A stretch of DNA of 64,000 nt, from assembly GCF_900119085.1 (NCBI RefSeq), contig NZ_FPIQ01000006.1, positions 62,001 to 126,000 on the forward strand, written 5' to 3'. The notes under the pieces were generated by a model that was given only the letters and a program-made list of their open reading frames with translations, was not told the DNA's origin and made no database searches. The stretch comes from Nitrosovibrio sp. Nv17 (GTDB lineage: Bacteria; Pseudomonadota; Gammaproteobacteria; Burkholderiales; Nitrosomonadaceae). Below, piece by piece: positions 12,889 to 22,423 of the stretch. Made by a program: the position numbers and the translations under genes. Position 1 is the first letter of the stretch. Each line of letters starts with the position of its first letter.

Positions 12889-13572
12889 ATGGTTCTCGAT
12901 CGTCGAACGTCGACGGCATTCGTCGCCACCGTCGCCACCGTTCTGTCGCTGGCGGGGTGCGCGTCGTCGCGCTCCTTCCTGAGCACCGACGTGCCCAGGG
13001 TGAGATACGCCGACGTCGAGAAACGGGTGCCGCCGCTGTCCCTGAAGGTGGCCGTGGAATTCCAGCGCGACGGGATTTCCTTTCCCAAGGGCGACATCCC
13101 CCTGCGCGACTATGCCATTCAGATACTTCGGGCAAGCGGGGTGGTTGCGCCCATCGGCGTGATCCCGGCTGCGGGAGACCGGGAGGAGGGCGTCATCCGC
13201 CTCGTGCTCAATAACGTCACCGACGGCGACGCGGTCGTGTCCGCGGCCGGCGGTGCGCGCGCCGGCCTGCCCCCCTGGCTCGCCGGCAAAACCATCACCG
13301 ATGCCTACGTCATGTCGATCGCCATCACCCGGCAGGGCAGGACGGTTCGCCGGACGGGCCTGCGGCACGCCTTCCACACCACCGTCGGCAACGTCGGGAT
13401 TTCCCAGGACATCGAGGCCTTTCCCTCGGACGAGGCCTTCGGCCGCATGCTCGAGCAGCTGATCCTGCGCGGATTGCAGGAGATGCAGGAGGGCGGGGAA
13501 TTGTCCCGCCGGGGCGGGGAGCGGCGGCCGGAGGCGGTCGTCCTGCTGCCCGTCGGCCCGGCGCATCCGTGA
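12889..13572 (+). CDS. Putative outer-membrane lipoprotein of unknown function
   Basis: This 227-residue protein has a lipoprotein signal peptide: two Arg, a hydrophobic stretch FVATVATVLSL and the lipobox LAGC at the cleavage site. The mature part has no transmembrane helix. It contains VAVEFQRDGISFPKGDIPL and a C-terminal helix EAFGRMLEQLILRGLQEM. I do not recognise a named family. The ATG at 12889 follows GGGGAG; an earlier in-frame ATG would bury the signal peptide and is disfavoured. It is convergent with malQ, with 28 bp between the two stops. Confidence 0.72.
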   Translation: MVLDRRTSTAFVATVATVLSLAGCASSRSFLSTDVPRVRYADVEKRVPPLSLKVAVEFQRDGISFPKGDIPLRDYAIQILRASGVVAPIGVIPAAGDREEGVIRLVLNNVTDGDAVVSAAGGARAGLPPWLAGKTITDAYVMSIAITRQGRTVRRTGLRHAFHTTVGNVGISQDIEAFPSDEAFGRMLEQLILRGLQEMQEGGELSRRGGERRPEAVVLLPVGPAHP

Positions 13573-13600
13573 CGGGGAGCGCGGATTTCCGGCGTTGCGC

Positions 13601-15850
13601 CTACGCCTTGGCGCCCACTGCGGTTTCGCTGCCCATGAAATCCAGGGCGCGCAGCGTCGCACGTTCCCGGCGCAGGACGGCCAGCAGCGTCTGCAGCCAG
13701 GCGCTGTCGCTCCAGTCCTCCAGCTCCAGCGGCAGCTTGAGCCGCCAGCAGGGGTAGGCCGGCTCCACCAGGCCGGGAACGTTGGGCTGCTCGCGCACGC
13801 CGAAGGCATCTTCGGCCTGTATCAGCAGCAGCTTCGAGGGAGTGCGCGCGAGGTAGGCGTACACCGCCGCCGCGAGCTCCGCCGTCATGCCCGGAAAATC
13901 GGTCTGGTGCAGGCTGGTTCCCGGCGGCAGCACGCCTTCGTTCTCCAGCGTCAGCAGCAACTGTGCGCGCTCCAGGGCGCGCTCGATGATCTGCCGGTGG
14001 TGCATGCCCGCCTCGGGAAACAGGCGATGGCGGTGGCGCAGATCGATGTCCAGCCCCTGCCAGTAGCCCGCCAGGGTGGGCAGGTCGTGCGTGGTGACCG
14101 CCGCCGCCGCGTTGAGCGGGTATTCGCCCGGCGCCTTCATGCGGCCGTCGCCGTGCCGCTCGAAATACAGCAGCCGCGTGGACAGGACGCCGATGGGGTG
14201 CAGCGCGTGCCGCACCTCGTCCGGCACCGTGCCCAGATCCTCGCCCACGACCAGGCAGCGGTTGCGGTGGCTCTCCAGGGCGAGGATGCCCAGCAGATCC
14301 TCGAACGGGTAGCGGACGTAGGCGCCTTCCGTGGCCGGCAGGTTGCGCGCGACCCAGAACAGGCGGTGCAGGCCCATGACGTGATCCATGCGCAGCGCGC
14401 CGGCGTAGCGCATGTTGGCGCGCAGCAGCTCGATGAAGGGCGCGTAGGCGATCGCGGTCAGGCGGTGCGGAATCCAGGGCGGGAGCCCCCACTCCTGCCC
14501 GAGGCGGTTGAACTCGTCGGGCGGCGCGCCGGTGCTGGCGTCCAGCGCATAGAGCTCGCGCCGCCCCCAGGTGGCGCTGCCGCCCTCCGCCACGCCCACC
14601 GCGAGGTCGAGCATCACGCCCAGCTCCAGCCCCGTCTCCACGGCGCGCATGCGCACGGCTTCCAGCTGCACGGCGGCCTGCCACTGGAGGTATTCGTAGT
14701 ACTCGATCCGCTCCAGGTGGGCGTCGCGGAAGGCGGCGACCTCGGGCGTGTCGGGGCGGGAGTAGGCCAGGGGCCACGCCGGCCAGCCCCACACGGCGCT
14801 GTCTCCGGCGCAGAAGTGCGCCTGCAGGGTTTCGAACAGCGCCTGCTTGCGCAGGCTGTCGCCGTGCTCGGCCTGGAAGGCGCGGAAGGCATCCGCGCGG
14901 GCGCTGTGGCGCGCAAGGTGGCGGCGGCGGAAGTGGCGGTACAGGCATTCGAGAATCTGGTGCTTCGCCTCGGCCGCTCCTTCGTAGTCCACCTGCCGGG
15001 CGGCCCGCAGCACGCGCAGGCGCGCCTGGAACGGGAGCGCGGCAGCCAGCGTCCGCGCCTCCTCGCACTCGGGAAAGTCGGCGATCGCCTCCACGTCGAG
15101 GTACAGGGTGTTGAAGAAGGCGCGGTTGGAGGGGCTGTAGGGGCTGGCGTGCGCGGGTGCGTCGGGGAAGAGCGCGTGCAGGGGGTTGAGCAGGAGCGTG
15201 CTTGCCCCCGCCTCTGCGCCGAATTCCACCAGGCGGCACAGGTCGCCGAAATCCCCGACGCCGTAGTTGCGCCGCGAGCGGATGCCGTAGAGCTGGGCTG
15301 CCAGGCCCCATGCGCGGCGGCCGCCCTGCAGCGCGGGAGGATCGTAGCAGCCGGCGGGGGCCACGATCAGGGGCATCTCCCCGAGAAGGCATCCGTCGGC
15401 GCGCTCGATGGAAAAGCGGTGGTAGCCCGGCTCCAGCGCCAGATCCAGGTGCAATATCCGTCGCACCCGCCACCTGCCGTCCAGCTGTCCATGCTCCACG
15501 TCGTCCAGCACCGCGGGCGTGAACTCGCCGGCGTCCTCGGCGCCGGATTCCCGGCGCACGCGCCAGCGGCAGGGCTGGCCATCCTCGTCCGCCGGGAGTG
15601 CGACCGGGATGCGCAGCGGCGCCGGCAGCCGTACCACCTGCACCGGCGGCAGCGGCTGCCGCCAGTGCTCCCGTTCGAAGGCGTGCAGGGAGGCGCAGGC
15701 TTCCTCTTCGGTCGCCGCCGCCACGCCCATGGCGGCGAGCAGGGCGCGTTTCGCCGTTTCGGAGGTATGGTGGGCGTTGCCCCAGATGTCGTTGTACCAC
15801 GGGAAGATGCCGTACCGGTCGCAGAGCTGATCGAGCGCAGTGGAATTCAA
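13601..15850 (-). CDS. malQ: 4-alpha-glucanotransferase (amylomaltase, GH77)
   Basis: This protein of about 749 residues remodels maltodextrins by moving alpha-1,4-glucan segments. GH77 motifs are clear: LRMDHVMGLHR with the nucleophile Asp, VVGEDLGTVP with the acid/base Glu, and TTHDLPTLAG with the third carboxylate. GIRSRRNYGVGDFGDL and ASPYSPSNR also fit. An N-terminal beta-sandwich segment makes it the long bacterial form. No in-frame ATG fits the conserved N-terminus. I start at TTG 15850, where GAGG lies at good spacing and the DQLCDRYGI segment is kept. A two-codon ATG-CAT-TGA frame overlaps this TTG. Confidence 0.9.
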   Translation of the reverse strand: MNSTALDQLCDRYGIFPWYNDIWGNAHHTSETAKRALLAAMGVAAATEEEACASLHAFEREHWRQPLPPVQVVRLPAPLRIPVALPADEDGQPCRWRVRRESGAEDAGEFTPAVLDDVEHGQLDGRWRVRRILHLDLALEPGYHRFSIERADGCLLGEMPLIVAPAGCYDPPALQGGRRAWGLAAQLYGIRSRRNYGVGDFGDLCRLVEFGAEAGASTLLLNPLHALFPDAPAHASPYSPSNRAFFNTLYLDVEAIADFPECEEARTLAAALPFQARLRVLRAARQVDYEGAAEAKHQILECLYRHFRRRHLARHSARADAFRAFQAEHGDSLRKQALFETLQAHFCAGDSAVWGWPAWPLAYSRPDTPEVAAFRDAHLERIEYYEYLQWQAAVQLEAVRMRAVETGLELGVMLDLAVGVAEGGSATWGRRELYALDASTGAPPDEFNRLGQEWGLPPWIPHRLTAIAYAPFIELLRANMRYAGALRMDHVMGLHRLFWVARNLPATEGAYVRYPFEDLLGILALESHRNRCLVVGEDLGTVPDEVRHALHPIGVLSTRLLYFERHGDGRMKAPGEYPLNAAAAVTTHDLPTLAGYWQGLDIDLRHRHRLFPEAGMHHRQIIERALERAQLLLTLENEGVLPPGTSLHQTDFPGMTAELAAAVYAYLARTPSKLLLIQAEDAFGVREQPNVPGLVEPAYPCWRLKLPLELEDWSDSAWLQTLLAVLRRERATLRALDFMGSETAVGAKA

Positions 15851-16093
15851 TGCATCCTCGCGGGTCTGGGGGGAGGGGCCGGCATCCACCGGGCGGCAGC
15901 TGCAGGGTGCGGGTCGGGAGCGGAGGGAAAGCCGGGGCGCATGCCGCGGGCCGGGCCGGGCGCGACGCAGTATGCCGTGTCTTCCCGCGGGGGGGCGATC
16001 GCGGACCTGGGGAACGGAGTGTTGCGTTGTTTTTCGATCCTGGCTACTCCTCTCCGCGTGGAACGATGCCAACGTCGATGAGCGATATTTCCC

Positions 16094-16121
16094 AGCATAG
16101 CAAAGATCTCCATGAAATCAA
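16094..16121 (-). promoter_or_regulatory. Possible sigma70 promoter of malQ
   Basis: On the minus strand a TTGATT box (16121-16116) and a TATGCT box (16099-16094) are separated by 16 bp. Both are close to the sigma70 consensus and lie in an AT-richer island. The start of transcription would be near 16087. Confidence 0.4.
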
Positions 16122-16166
16122 ACAGGGTTAGGCCGCAAGAAGCGGAGTTTCGGGCGCCGGACGGAT

Positions 16167-16175
16167 TGCTATACT
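16167..16175 (+). promoter_or_regulatory. Extended -10 promoter element before the 2OG oxygenase gene
   Basis: The sequence TGCTATACT matches an extended -10 (TGnTATAAT) with one mismatch. It lies about 120 bp before the oxygenase start. No good -35 is seen, which is common for extended -10 promoters. Confidence 0.35.
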
Positions 16176-16296
16176 GGTTTTTTTTCCAGCCGGTCGAGCG
16201 GTGCGCCATGAAAACTCCGGGAACCCGTTTCCTTCCGCGCGCAGGCGCAGCGGCCATCCCCGCAGGCGCGGGCATGCCATCCGCGCGGGAGCGACC

Positions 16297-17001
16297 ATGA
16301 CGGCCACGGCGGACCTGGCGGCGTACGACTGGCCCGATGTCGAGCGTACGCTCGATGCGCGGGGGAACGCGGTGCTGCCGGGCCTGCTGCCCGCGGAGCA
16401 GTGCGGCGCGCTTGCCGCGCTCTATCCCCGCGCGGAAGGCTGGCGCACGCGGATCATCATGGCTCGCCATGGATTCGGGCGGGGCGAATACAAGTATTTC
16501 GCCTACCCCCTGCCGCCGCTGCTCCACCGGTTGCGCCACGCGCTGTATTCACGGCTCGCGCCGGTGGCCAACCGCTGGAACCGGCAGTTGCGGATCGCCG
16601 CGCAATACCCGGACACGCTGGACGCCTTCCTGCGGCGCTGCCACGGGGCCGGGCAGACGCGCCCGACGCCGCTGATCCTCGAATACGGCGCAGGCGATTA
16701 CAACTGCCTGCACCAGGATCTCTACGGCGCGCACGTCTTTCCGCTGCAGGTGACGATCCTGCTGTCGGCGCCCGGCAGGGATTTCACCGGCGGCGAATTC
16801 GTCATGACGGAGCGTGCGGGCGACGGCCAGCGTGCCGAGGTCGTCGCGCTGCGCCAGGGCGACGCGGTCGTCTTCGCCGTCGACCAGCGGCCGGTGGCCG
16901 GCCGGCGTGGCATCCGGAGGGCGGCGATGCGGCACGGCGTCAGCTGCGTCCGCAGCGGCAGGCGCCACACCGTGGGCCTCATCTTCCATGACGCGCGCTG
17001 A
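16297..17001 (+). CDS. 2OG-Fe(II) oxygenase, ada-associated type
   Basis: This 234-residue protein has the double-stranded beta-helix motifs of a 2-oxoglutarate/Fe(II) dioxygenase. The metal triad is visible as His139-x-Asp141 (LHQDLYG) and His213 (MRHGVS). A basic residue near 223 (GRRHTVGLIF) probably binds 2-oxoglutarate. GGEFVMTE is shared with its paralogue downstream. ATG 16297 follows GGGAG at good spacing; the upstream in-frame ATG lacks one. Relatives are often encoded next to ada, and a role in alkylation damage is possible but unproven. It precedes ada by 119 bp. Confidence 0.82.
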   Translation: MTATADLAAYDWPDVERTLDARGNAVLPGLLPAEQCGALAALYPRAEGWRTRIIMARHGFGRGEYKYFAYPLPPLLHRLRHALYSRLAPVANRWNRQLRIAAQYPDTLDAFLRRCHGAGQTRPTPLILEYGAGDYNCLHQDLYGAHVFPLQVTILLSAPGRDFTGGEFVMTERAGDGQRAEVVALRQGDAVVFAVDQRPVAGRRGIRRAAMRHGVSCVRSGRRHTVGLIFHDAR

Positions 17002-17120
17002 CCCTGGAGGGGCCCGGCCCCGCTCCCGGGCGGGGCAATTCGCGCGCAAGAATCGGAGTGCCCGCGCGCGCGATCCGGTCTATCCTGACCCTGTGATCGA
17101 CGACTGCCCGGACGTTCGCC

Positions 17121-18187
<1,067 letters not shown>

Positions 18188-18188
<1 letters not shown>

Positions 18189-18910
18189 TGGCATGGCCGG
18201 TTGCGGCTGCGCCGGCTGCAGCCATCGACGGCCTGGACTGGTCGGCCATTTCCGCGCAACTGGACGAGGAAGGCCATGCCGTGCTGCCGGGCCTGCTGAA
18301 CGTGGCCGCGGCGCGCAGGTCGGCGCGGCAGATCCGGATCCTCGGCGCTCCCCAGCGCCCGCCGCCGGCACCGGGCGAGCCGGGGCGCGGCGAACTGTTC
18401 CACTTCGGGACCCGCCTGCCGGCGCCATGGGGGGGCTGGCGCACGGCGTTCTATCGCCACCTGGCCGTCATCGCCAACCGGTGGAATGACGTCCTGCGCG
18501 TCGGCGCCCGCTATCCGGAAGACCTGGGGGCGTTTCTCCAACGCAACCGGGAAGCGGGCCGGGTTCGGGAGCAATCCCACCTGAACCGGCTGCGCGCGGA
18601 GGAATATATGCCGCTTCACCGGGGTGACGCCGGCGCATGGGTGTTCCCCCTGCAGGTCGTCGCGCTGCTGTCCGAACCGGGCGCCGACTTCCAGGGCGGC
18701 GAATTCGTCATGACCGAACAGCGCCCCCGGAGGCAGTCGCGCCCCATGGTGGTGCCGCTGGCGCTGGGCGACGCCGCCATCATCGGCACGGCCGCACGCC
18801 CTTCCAGGGGGGCCGGGGGCTACTGCCGCGTCCATCTCCGGCATGCCGTCAGCCGCGTGCATCGCGGCGAACGCATCGGCGTGGAGTTGACGTTCCACCT
18901 TGCGCCGTAA
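18188..18910 (+). CDS. 2OG-Fe(II) oxygenase paralogue with altered metal motif
   Basis: This 240-residue protein is a paralogue of the 16297-17001 oxygenase. Shared segments include VLPGLL, IANRW, WVFPLQV, ADFQGGEFVMTEQ and LRHAVS. The ATG overlaps the ada stop (TGATG), so it is co-translated with ada. In alignment the HxD metal motif of the paralogue (HQD) becomes His144-Arg-Gly146, with an Asp one place later, while the distal His219 is kept. Either the iron site is rearranged, the protein is inactive, or it uses an HxG site like 2OG halogenases. The substrate is unknown. Confidence 0.78.
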
Positions 18911-18916
18911 ACCCTT

Positions 18917-19363
18917 TCAAGGCCGCCGGGAAGTTCTGCCGGGGAGCGGGGAGGCTTCGAGCACAGAGAGGGAGTAGTCCAGGAAGCGCTCGACGCGCTG
19001 CCGGAGATCGTCCGACAGGGTGATCCGCCTGGAGCGCAAATCCGAGGGATCCGCGTGCTCGATGAGCAGGCCCTGGTCGATCGCGGCCTGCACGTGGCGG
19101 ATCGCGGTGCGCTGGCTGACGTTGGGCATGAGCCGGTACAGCTCCGATTTGCGGAAGGCGGGTTCGGCGGCGGTGTCCAGGCGCAGCCACATGCGCGTGA
19201 ACAGGTCGTAGTAGTTCAGGTCGTGGAAGCGCGCATCCCCCAGGATGTCGATCCAGTAGCGGTCGGTGTCGTGGATCAACCGGATGAGCCAGCGGCGCCG
19301 GGCGTCGCGCGAGGCTTCGGATGCGCCAGGGGCAGGGTTTGCGGCGGAGGCCATTTCTGCCAT
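18917..19363 (-). CDS. Winged-helix (MarR-like) transcriptional regulator
   Basis: This 148-residue protein carries a winged-helix DNA-binding region, FRKSELYRLMPNVSQRTAIR with the following AAIDQGLLIEHADPSDLRSRRITLSDDLRQRVE. The ADPSDLRSRRITLS segment is the classic MarR wing. It faces a desaturase gene across a 46-bp perfect palindrome that includes its own start region, so it probably represses itself and the desaturase. There is no ribosome site before ATG 19363; an ATG at 19354 is an alternative and would suit a leaderless transcript. It is convergent with the 2OG oxygenase gene. Confidence 0.8.
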   Translation of the reverse strand: MAEMASAANPAPGASEASRDARRRWLIRLIHDTDRYWIDILGDARFHDLNYYDLFTRMWLRLDTAAEPAFRKSELYRLMPNVSQRTAIRHVQAAIDQGLLIEHADPSDLRSRRITLSDDLRQRVERFLDYSLSVLEASPLPGRTSRRP

Positions 19364-19398
19364 TATACATGTAAATTTACATGTATAATGGCAGAAAT
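19353..19398. promoter_or_regulatory. 46-bp perfect palindrome, operator of the regulator/desaturase pair
   Basis: The two halves, 19353-19375 and 19376-19398, are exact reverse complements. The core is ACATGTAAA-TTTACATGT, and a TATAAT hexamer lies in each half, pointing outwards (19384-19389 on plus, 19367-19362 on minus). Each half also contains ATGGCAGAAAT, so the symmetry continues into the start of the regulator gene and of a mirrored mini-frame. Confidence 0.9.
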
Positions 19399-19429
19399 AT
19401 CATCGGATGTCGAGGAGGGTATGGCGTGA
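19388..19429 (+). CDS. 13-residue leader frame coupled to the desaturase gene
   Basis: The mirrored ATG of the palindrome opens a short frame, MAEISSDVEEGMA. Its TGA overlaps the GTG start of the desaturase (GTGA). It may be a by-product of the palindrome copying the regulator's start. If transcribed from upstream of the palindrome, it could couple translation to the desaturase. If the TATAAT at 19384-19389 is the -10, its ATG is upstream of the transcript start and it is not expressed. Confidence 0.25.
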   Translation: MAEISSDVEEGMA

Positions 19430-20457
19430 TCGATACCATCGAACAGACCTGGCTGCGCCACCGGGGCAGCCTGCTGCCGAACGCCGCGGCGGTGGCCTAC
19501 TGCGTCGCGGCCTATTTCGGCGGCGCCTGGCTGATCCTGTCGCTGCATCCCGCGGCGATGGCCGCCGGCACGCTCGCCATGGCGCACGGCATGGTGATCG
19601 CCGCCTACCTGATCCACGATTGCGGGCACCATGCGCTGTTCCGGGTGCCGCACCACAACGCCAGGCTGGGCGAAGCGCTGAACTGGCTGGCGGGCGGCTG
19701 CTACGGGCCGTTCCAGGAACTGCGCCTGGCCCACATGCGCCATCATGTGGACCACACGGATGCCGCGATCCTCGACCATCGCGGCTGGCTCCGCCGCCAT
19801 CCGCGCCTGCTGCGGGTGATCCAGGCGCTGGAGTGGTGCTACCTGCCGGCGGTGGAATGGCTCATGCACGCCATGCTCGTCCTCGCGCCCTTCGCTCCTG
19901 GGGAGGCGAAGGCGGCGGCACGGCGGCGGGTGCTGGCGGTGGCTGCGCTGCGCTGGAGCATCCTGGCGGCGGCATGGCTGTACTCGCCGGCGGCGGCCGC
20001 GTGCTACCTGCTGGCCTGCAGCCTGATGATGACGATACTGCGCTTCATGGACGCGCTGCAGCACAACTACGAGACCGCGCCGTGCATACCGGGTGACGCT
20101 GGGGTGCCTGCCCACCGCGGCGACCGTGCCTACGAGCAGGCCCACACCTTCAGCAACCCGATCTCCCTGAAGCATCCGTGGCTCAACCTGCTGGTGCTCA
20201 ACTTCGGCTACCACGGCGCGCACCACGCGCGCCCGGCCACGCCCTGGCATGCGCTGCCGGCGCTGCATCTGGCGCGCCACGGGGACGATGCCAGCCGAGT
20301 CATTCCCTTTTCCCGGCAGCTGTCGAACTTTCACCGCAACCGGGTGGCGCGGGTATTGGGCGATGACGGCGAATCGGAAGGGGACCGTTTCGCGCGGCGC
20401 CTGCGCGAGGGCACGGCGGTGGGCGCGAGCGGGGTGTCCTTCCTGACGCCGTTCTGA
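19426..20457 (+). CDS. Membrane fatty-acid desaturase
   Basis: This 343-residue integral membrane di-iron desaturase has three histidine boxes: HDCGHH at 64-69, HMRHH at 103-107 and the late HGAHH (NFGYHGAHHARP). Hydrophobic helices flank the boxes (AAYFGGAWLILSL, VIAAYLIH, AAAACYLLACSLMM). It likely introduces a double bond into membrane acyl chains. The GTG start at 19426 is chosen because GGAGGG sits 6 bp before it; the ATG at 19381 lies inside the palindrome without a ribosome site. The divergent MarR-like protein is its probable regulator. Confidence 0.85.
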   Translation: MIDTIEQTWLRHRGSLLPNAAAVAYCVAAYFGGAWLILSLHPAAMAAGTLAMAHGMVIAAYLIHDCGHHALFRVPHHNARLGEALNWLAGGCYGPFQELRLAHMRHHVDHTDAAILDHRGWLRRHPRLLRVIQALEWCYLPAVEWLMHAMLVLAPFAPGEAKAAARRRVLAVAALRWSILAAAWLYSPAAAACYLLACSLMMTILRFMDALQHNYETAPCIPGDAGVPAHRGDRAYEQAHTFSNPISLKHPWLNLLVLNFGYHGAHHARPATPWHALPALHLARHGDDASRVIPFSRQLSNFHRNRVARVLGDDGESEGDRFARRLREGTAVGASGVSFLTPF

Positions 20458-20468
20458 GCCGGACTGCC

Positions 20469-21872
20469 TCAGGCGGCGACGGGCCCCCACGGCGGTGCGC
20501 CGGCGGGCGCGACGTTGACCAGCTTTTCGTTGACGAATTCGCGCAGGCCCAGTTCCGACAGTTCGCGGCCGAAACCGGAGTTCTTGACGCCGCCGAACGG
20601 CAGCTCGGCGGCCGTCCATGCCGGCTGGTTGATGAAGACCATGCCGCTCTCGATCTCCGCCGCCAGGGCGCGGCCACGCTCGACATCGGCGGTGAACACC
20701 GAGGCGCCGAGGCCGAAGGGCGTCGCGTTCGCCAGGCGGATGGCCTCCTCCTCGCTCTCGACGACGTGGAAGGCCGCGACCGGGCCGAACAGCTCCTGCG
20801 TGTAGACCGGGTTGTCCGGGGCGACGTCGGCGAGCACGGTCGGTTCGAGGTAGAAGCCGGGCCGATCCACCCTGTTGCCGCCGCACGCGACCCGGGCTCC
20901 CCCCAGGCGGGCCGATTCGATCTGATCGAGCAGGAGATTCAATGCCTTCTCGGACGCCAGCGGCGCCAGCGTGGTGCCGGGTGCGCCGGGATCTCCGGCC
21001 CGCAGCGCGTTCATGCGATCGACGAGGCCTTCCAGGAACGCCCGCCCGCGCGTCCTGCCGACGACGATGATGCGCTTCGACCCGACGCAGCACTGGCCGG
21101 CGTTGAACATGCGCCCGAACAGCGCGCCGTCGAGCGCGGACGCCAGGGGTGCATCCTCGAGCACGATCAGGGGATCGCTGCCGCCCATCTCCATCACGGA
21201 CTTCTTCAGGCTGCGCCCGGCGCGCTCCGCCACCGCCGCGCCGGCCCGCTCGCTGCCGGTGACGGTGACGCCGCGCACGCGTGGATCCTCGATCACCCTT
21301 CCGATCTGTTCGATGCCGGCGAAGAGGTTCGTGTAGACACCCGCGGGCGCACCCGCCTCCTCGAACAGGCGGGCGAGGGCAAGCGCCGATCGGGGCACGA
21401 TCTCGGCATGCTTCAGGAGCAGCACGTTGCCGACCATCAGCTGCGGCCCGGCCACCCGCGCGACCTGGTAGTAGGGAAAGTTCCACGGCTCGATGGCGAG
21501 GATGACGCCGATCGGCTCGACGTGCAGCTCCGCGCCGGGCGATCCGGGCAGCGTCCGGGGCCGCAGGTAGTCTGCGGCCTTGCCCGCATAGTAGTCGAGG
21601 ATGTCGGCGGACAGCGCCACTTCCGCGCGCGCCTCGGCGATGAGCTTGCCCATCTCCAGCGTGAGGTGGCGGGCGTATTCCTCGCTCCTGGTGCGCAGGA
21701 GGGCGGCTGCGGCGGAGATGATCGCCGCGCGCGCCTCGACGGGACGATGGCGCCAGTCGGTGGCGAAGGTTTCATGGGCCTGTGCCACGGACGCTTCCAG
21801 CTCGCGGTCGGTGGCGTTGGCATAGGTGGCGAGCACCTCGCCGGTGGCGGGATTGACGGTCTGGTAGGTCAT
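20469..21872 (-). CDS. NAD(P)-dependent aldehyde dehydrogenase, succinate-semialdehyde type
   Basis: This 467-residue aldehyde dehydrogenase has EPWNFPYYQVAR in the cofactor domain and VTVTGSERAGAAV near the nucleotide loop. MEMGGSDPLIVL carries the general-base Glu, GQCCVGSKRI the catalytic Cys, and PFGGVKNSGFGREL lies near the end. The N-terminus YQTVNPATGEVLATY and overall length match the GabD/Sad succinate-semialdehyde dehydrogenase branch, though the true aldehyde is uncertain. ATG 21872 follows GAGGAG. It is downstream of the tautomerase gene on the same strand, 71 bp away. Confidence 0.88.
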   Translation of the reverse strand: MTYQTVNPATGEVLATYANATDRELEASVAQAHETFATDWRHRPVEARAAIISAAAALLRTRSEEYARHLTLEMGKLIAEARAEVALSADILDYYAGKAADYLRPRTLPGSPGAELHVEPIGVILAIEPWNFPYYQVARVAGPQLMVGNVLLLKHAEIVPRSALALARLFEEAGAPAGVYTNLFAGIEQIGRVIEDPRVRGVTVTGSERAGAAVAERAGRSLKKSVMEMGGSDPLIVLEDAPLASALDGALFGRMFNAGQCCVGSKRIIVVGRTRGRAFLEGLVDRMNALRAGDPGAPGTTLAPLASEKALNLLLDQIESARLGGARVACGGNRVDRPGFYLEPTVLADVAPDNPVYTQELFGPVAAFHVVESEEEAIRLANATPFGLGASVFTADVERGRALAAEIESGMVFINQPAWTAAELPFGGVKNSGFGRELSELGLREFVNEKLVNVAPAGAPPWGPVAA

Positions 21873-21943
21873 GGCGATTCTCCTCGGTCCGGGTGGAGGG
21901 GCTGGCCGGGAGCGGCCGGGCCGGCCGCTCCCGGCCGCCGGGG

Positions 21944-22423
21944 CTAGCGATCCGCGATGCCCGGCGTGAGGATGAAGTTGACCGGCAACTTCTCCGCCAG
22001 CGTGTAGGGGCTGGCCCTGTTTTCCTTGACCCATCGCTTTTCCGCCACGGATTCGAAGGGCGGGGGTATCTCGCCCTGGAGTGACCACAGGTCGAACGGC
22101 GTCTCGTCGATGGAGACCTCCCAGTCGTATCCCTTGTCGCGGACGTAAGGTGCGATGGCCTCGTCGATCGCCCGAACCCACCATTCCCGGATGACGGCGC
22201 CGGGCAGCGTCCGGGCGATGTGGTCGACCTTGAAGCGGATGAACCGGTCGTGCGGCTGGCCGCCCACGAAACAGGATCCCCGGGCGATTTCCTCGAAAAT
22301 GAACACCACGTAGAACCGCGGGATGGGAACCTGCGCGTAGATGTTCGTCACTTGTTCGGCCAGGGCCTGCTTGTCCGCGGGGGTGAACGCTTCTGCTGGG
22401 TGGTAGACTTTCCAGAGTGGCAT
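21944..22423 (-). CDS. Tautomerase-superfamily protein (cis-CaaD/oxalocrotonate-tautomerase-like)
   Basis: This 159-residue protein looks like the long, fused form of the tautomerase superfamily. Met-Pro at the N-terminus (MPLWKVYHPAEAF) would leave Pro1 as the catalytic base after Met removal, and this fixes the start at 22423. Other matching segments are YYVVF-like RFYVVFIFEEI and RFIRFKVDHIARTLPG. It is encoded just upstream of an aldehyde dehydrogenase, which suggests a small catabolic unit, but no substrate can be named. An ATG further upstream would hide the N-terminal Pro and is rejected. Confidence 0.78.
   Translation of the reverse strand: MPLWKVYHPAEAFTPADKQALAEQVTNIYAQVPIPRFYVVFIFEEIARGSCFVGGQPHDRFIRFKVDHIARTLPGAVIREWWVRAIDEAIAPYVRDKGYDWEVSIDETPFDLWSLQGEIPPPFESVAEKRWVKENRASPYTLAEKLPVNFILTPGIADR

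Larger units (their letters stand above)
15851..16296. other. 446-bp divergent intergenic region between malQ and the first 2OG oxygenase gene
   Basis: No coding region is supported here. A minus-strand sigma70-like promoter (16094-16121) can serve malQ and an extended -10 element (16167-16175) can serve the plus-strand oxygenase. A short hairpin CTGG-T8-CCAG follows the plus-strand element. The malQ leader would be about 235 nt long. Confidence 0.5.

Noticed and set aside
13595..16081. Plus-strand frame of about 828 codons opposite malQ
   Set aside because: The GH77 motifs are on the minus strand. The plus frame has no start signal or fold.
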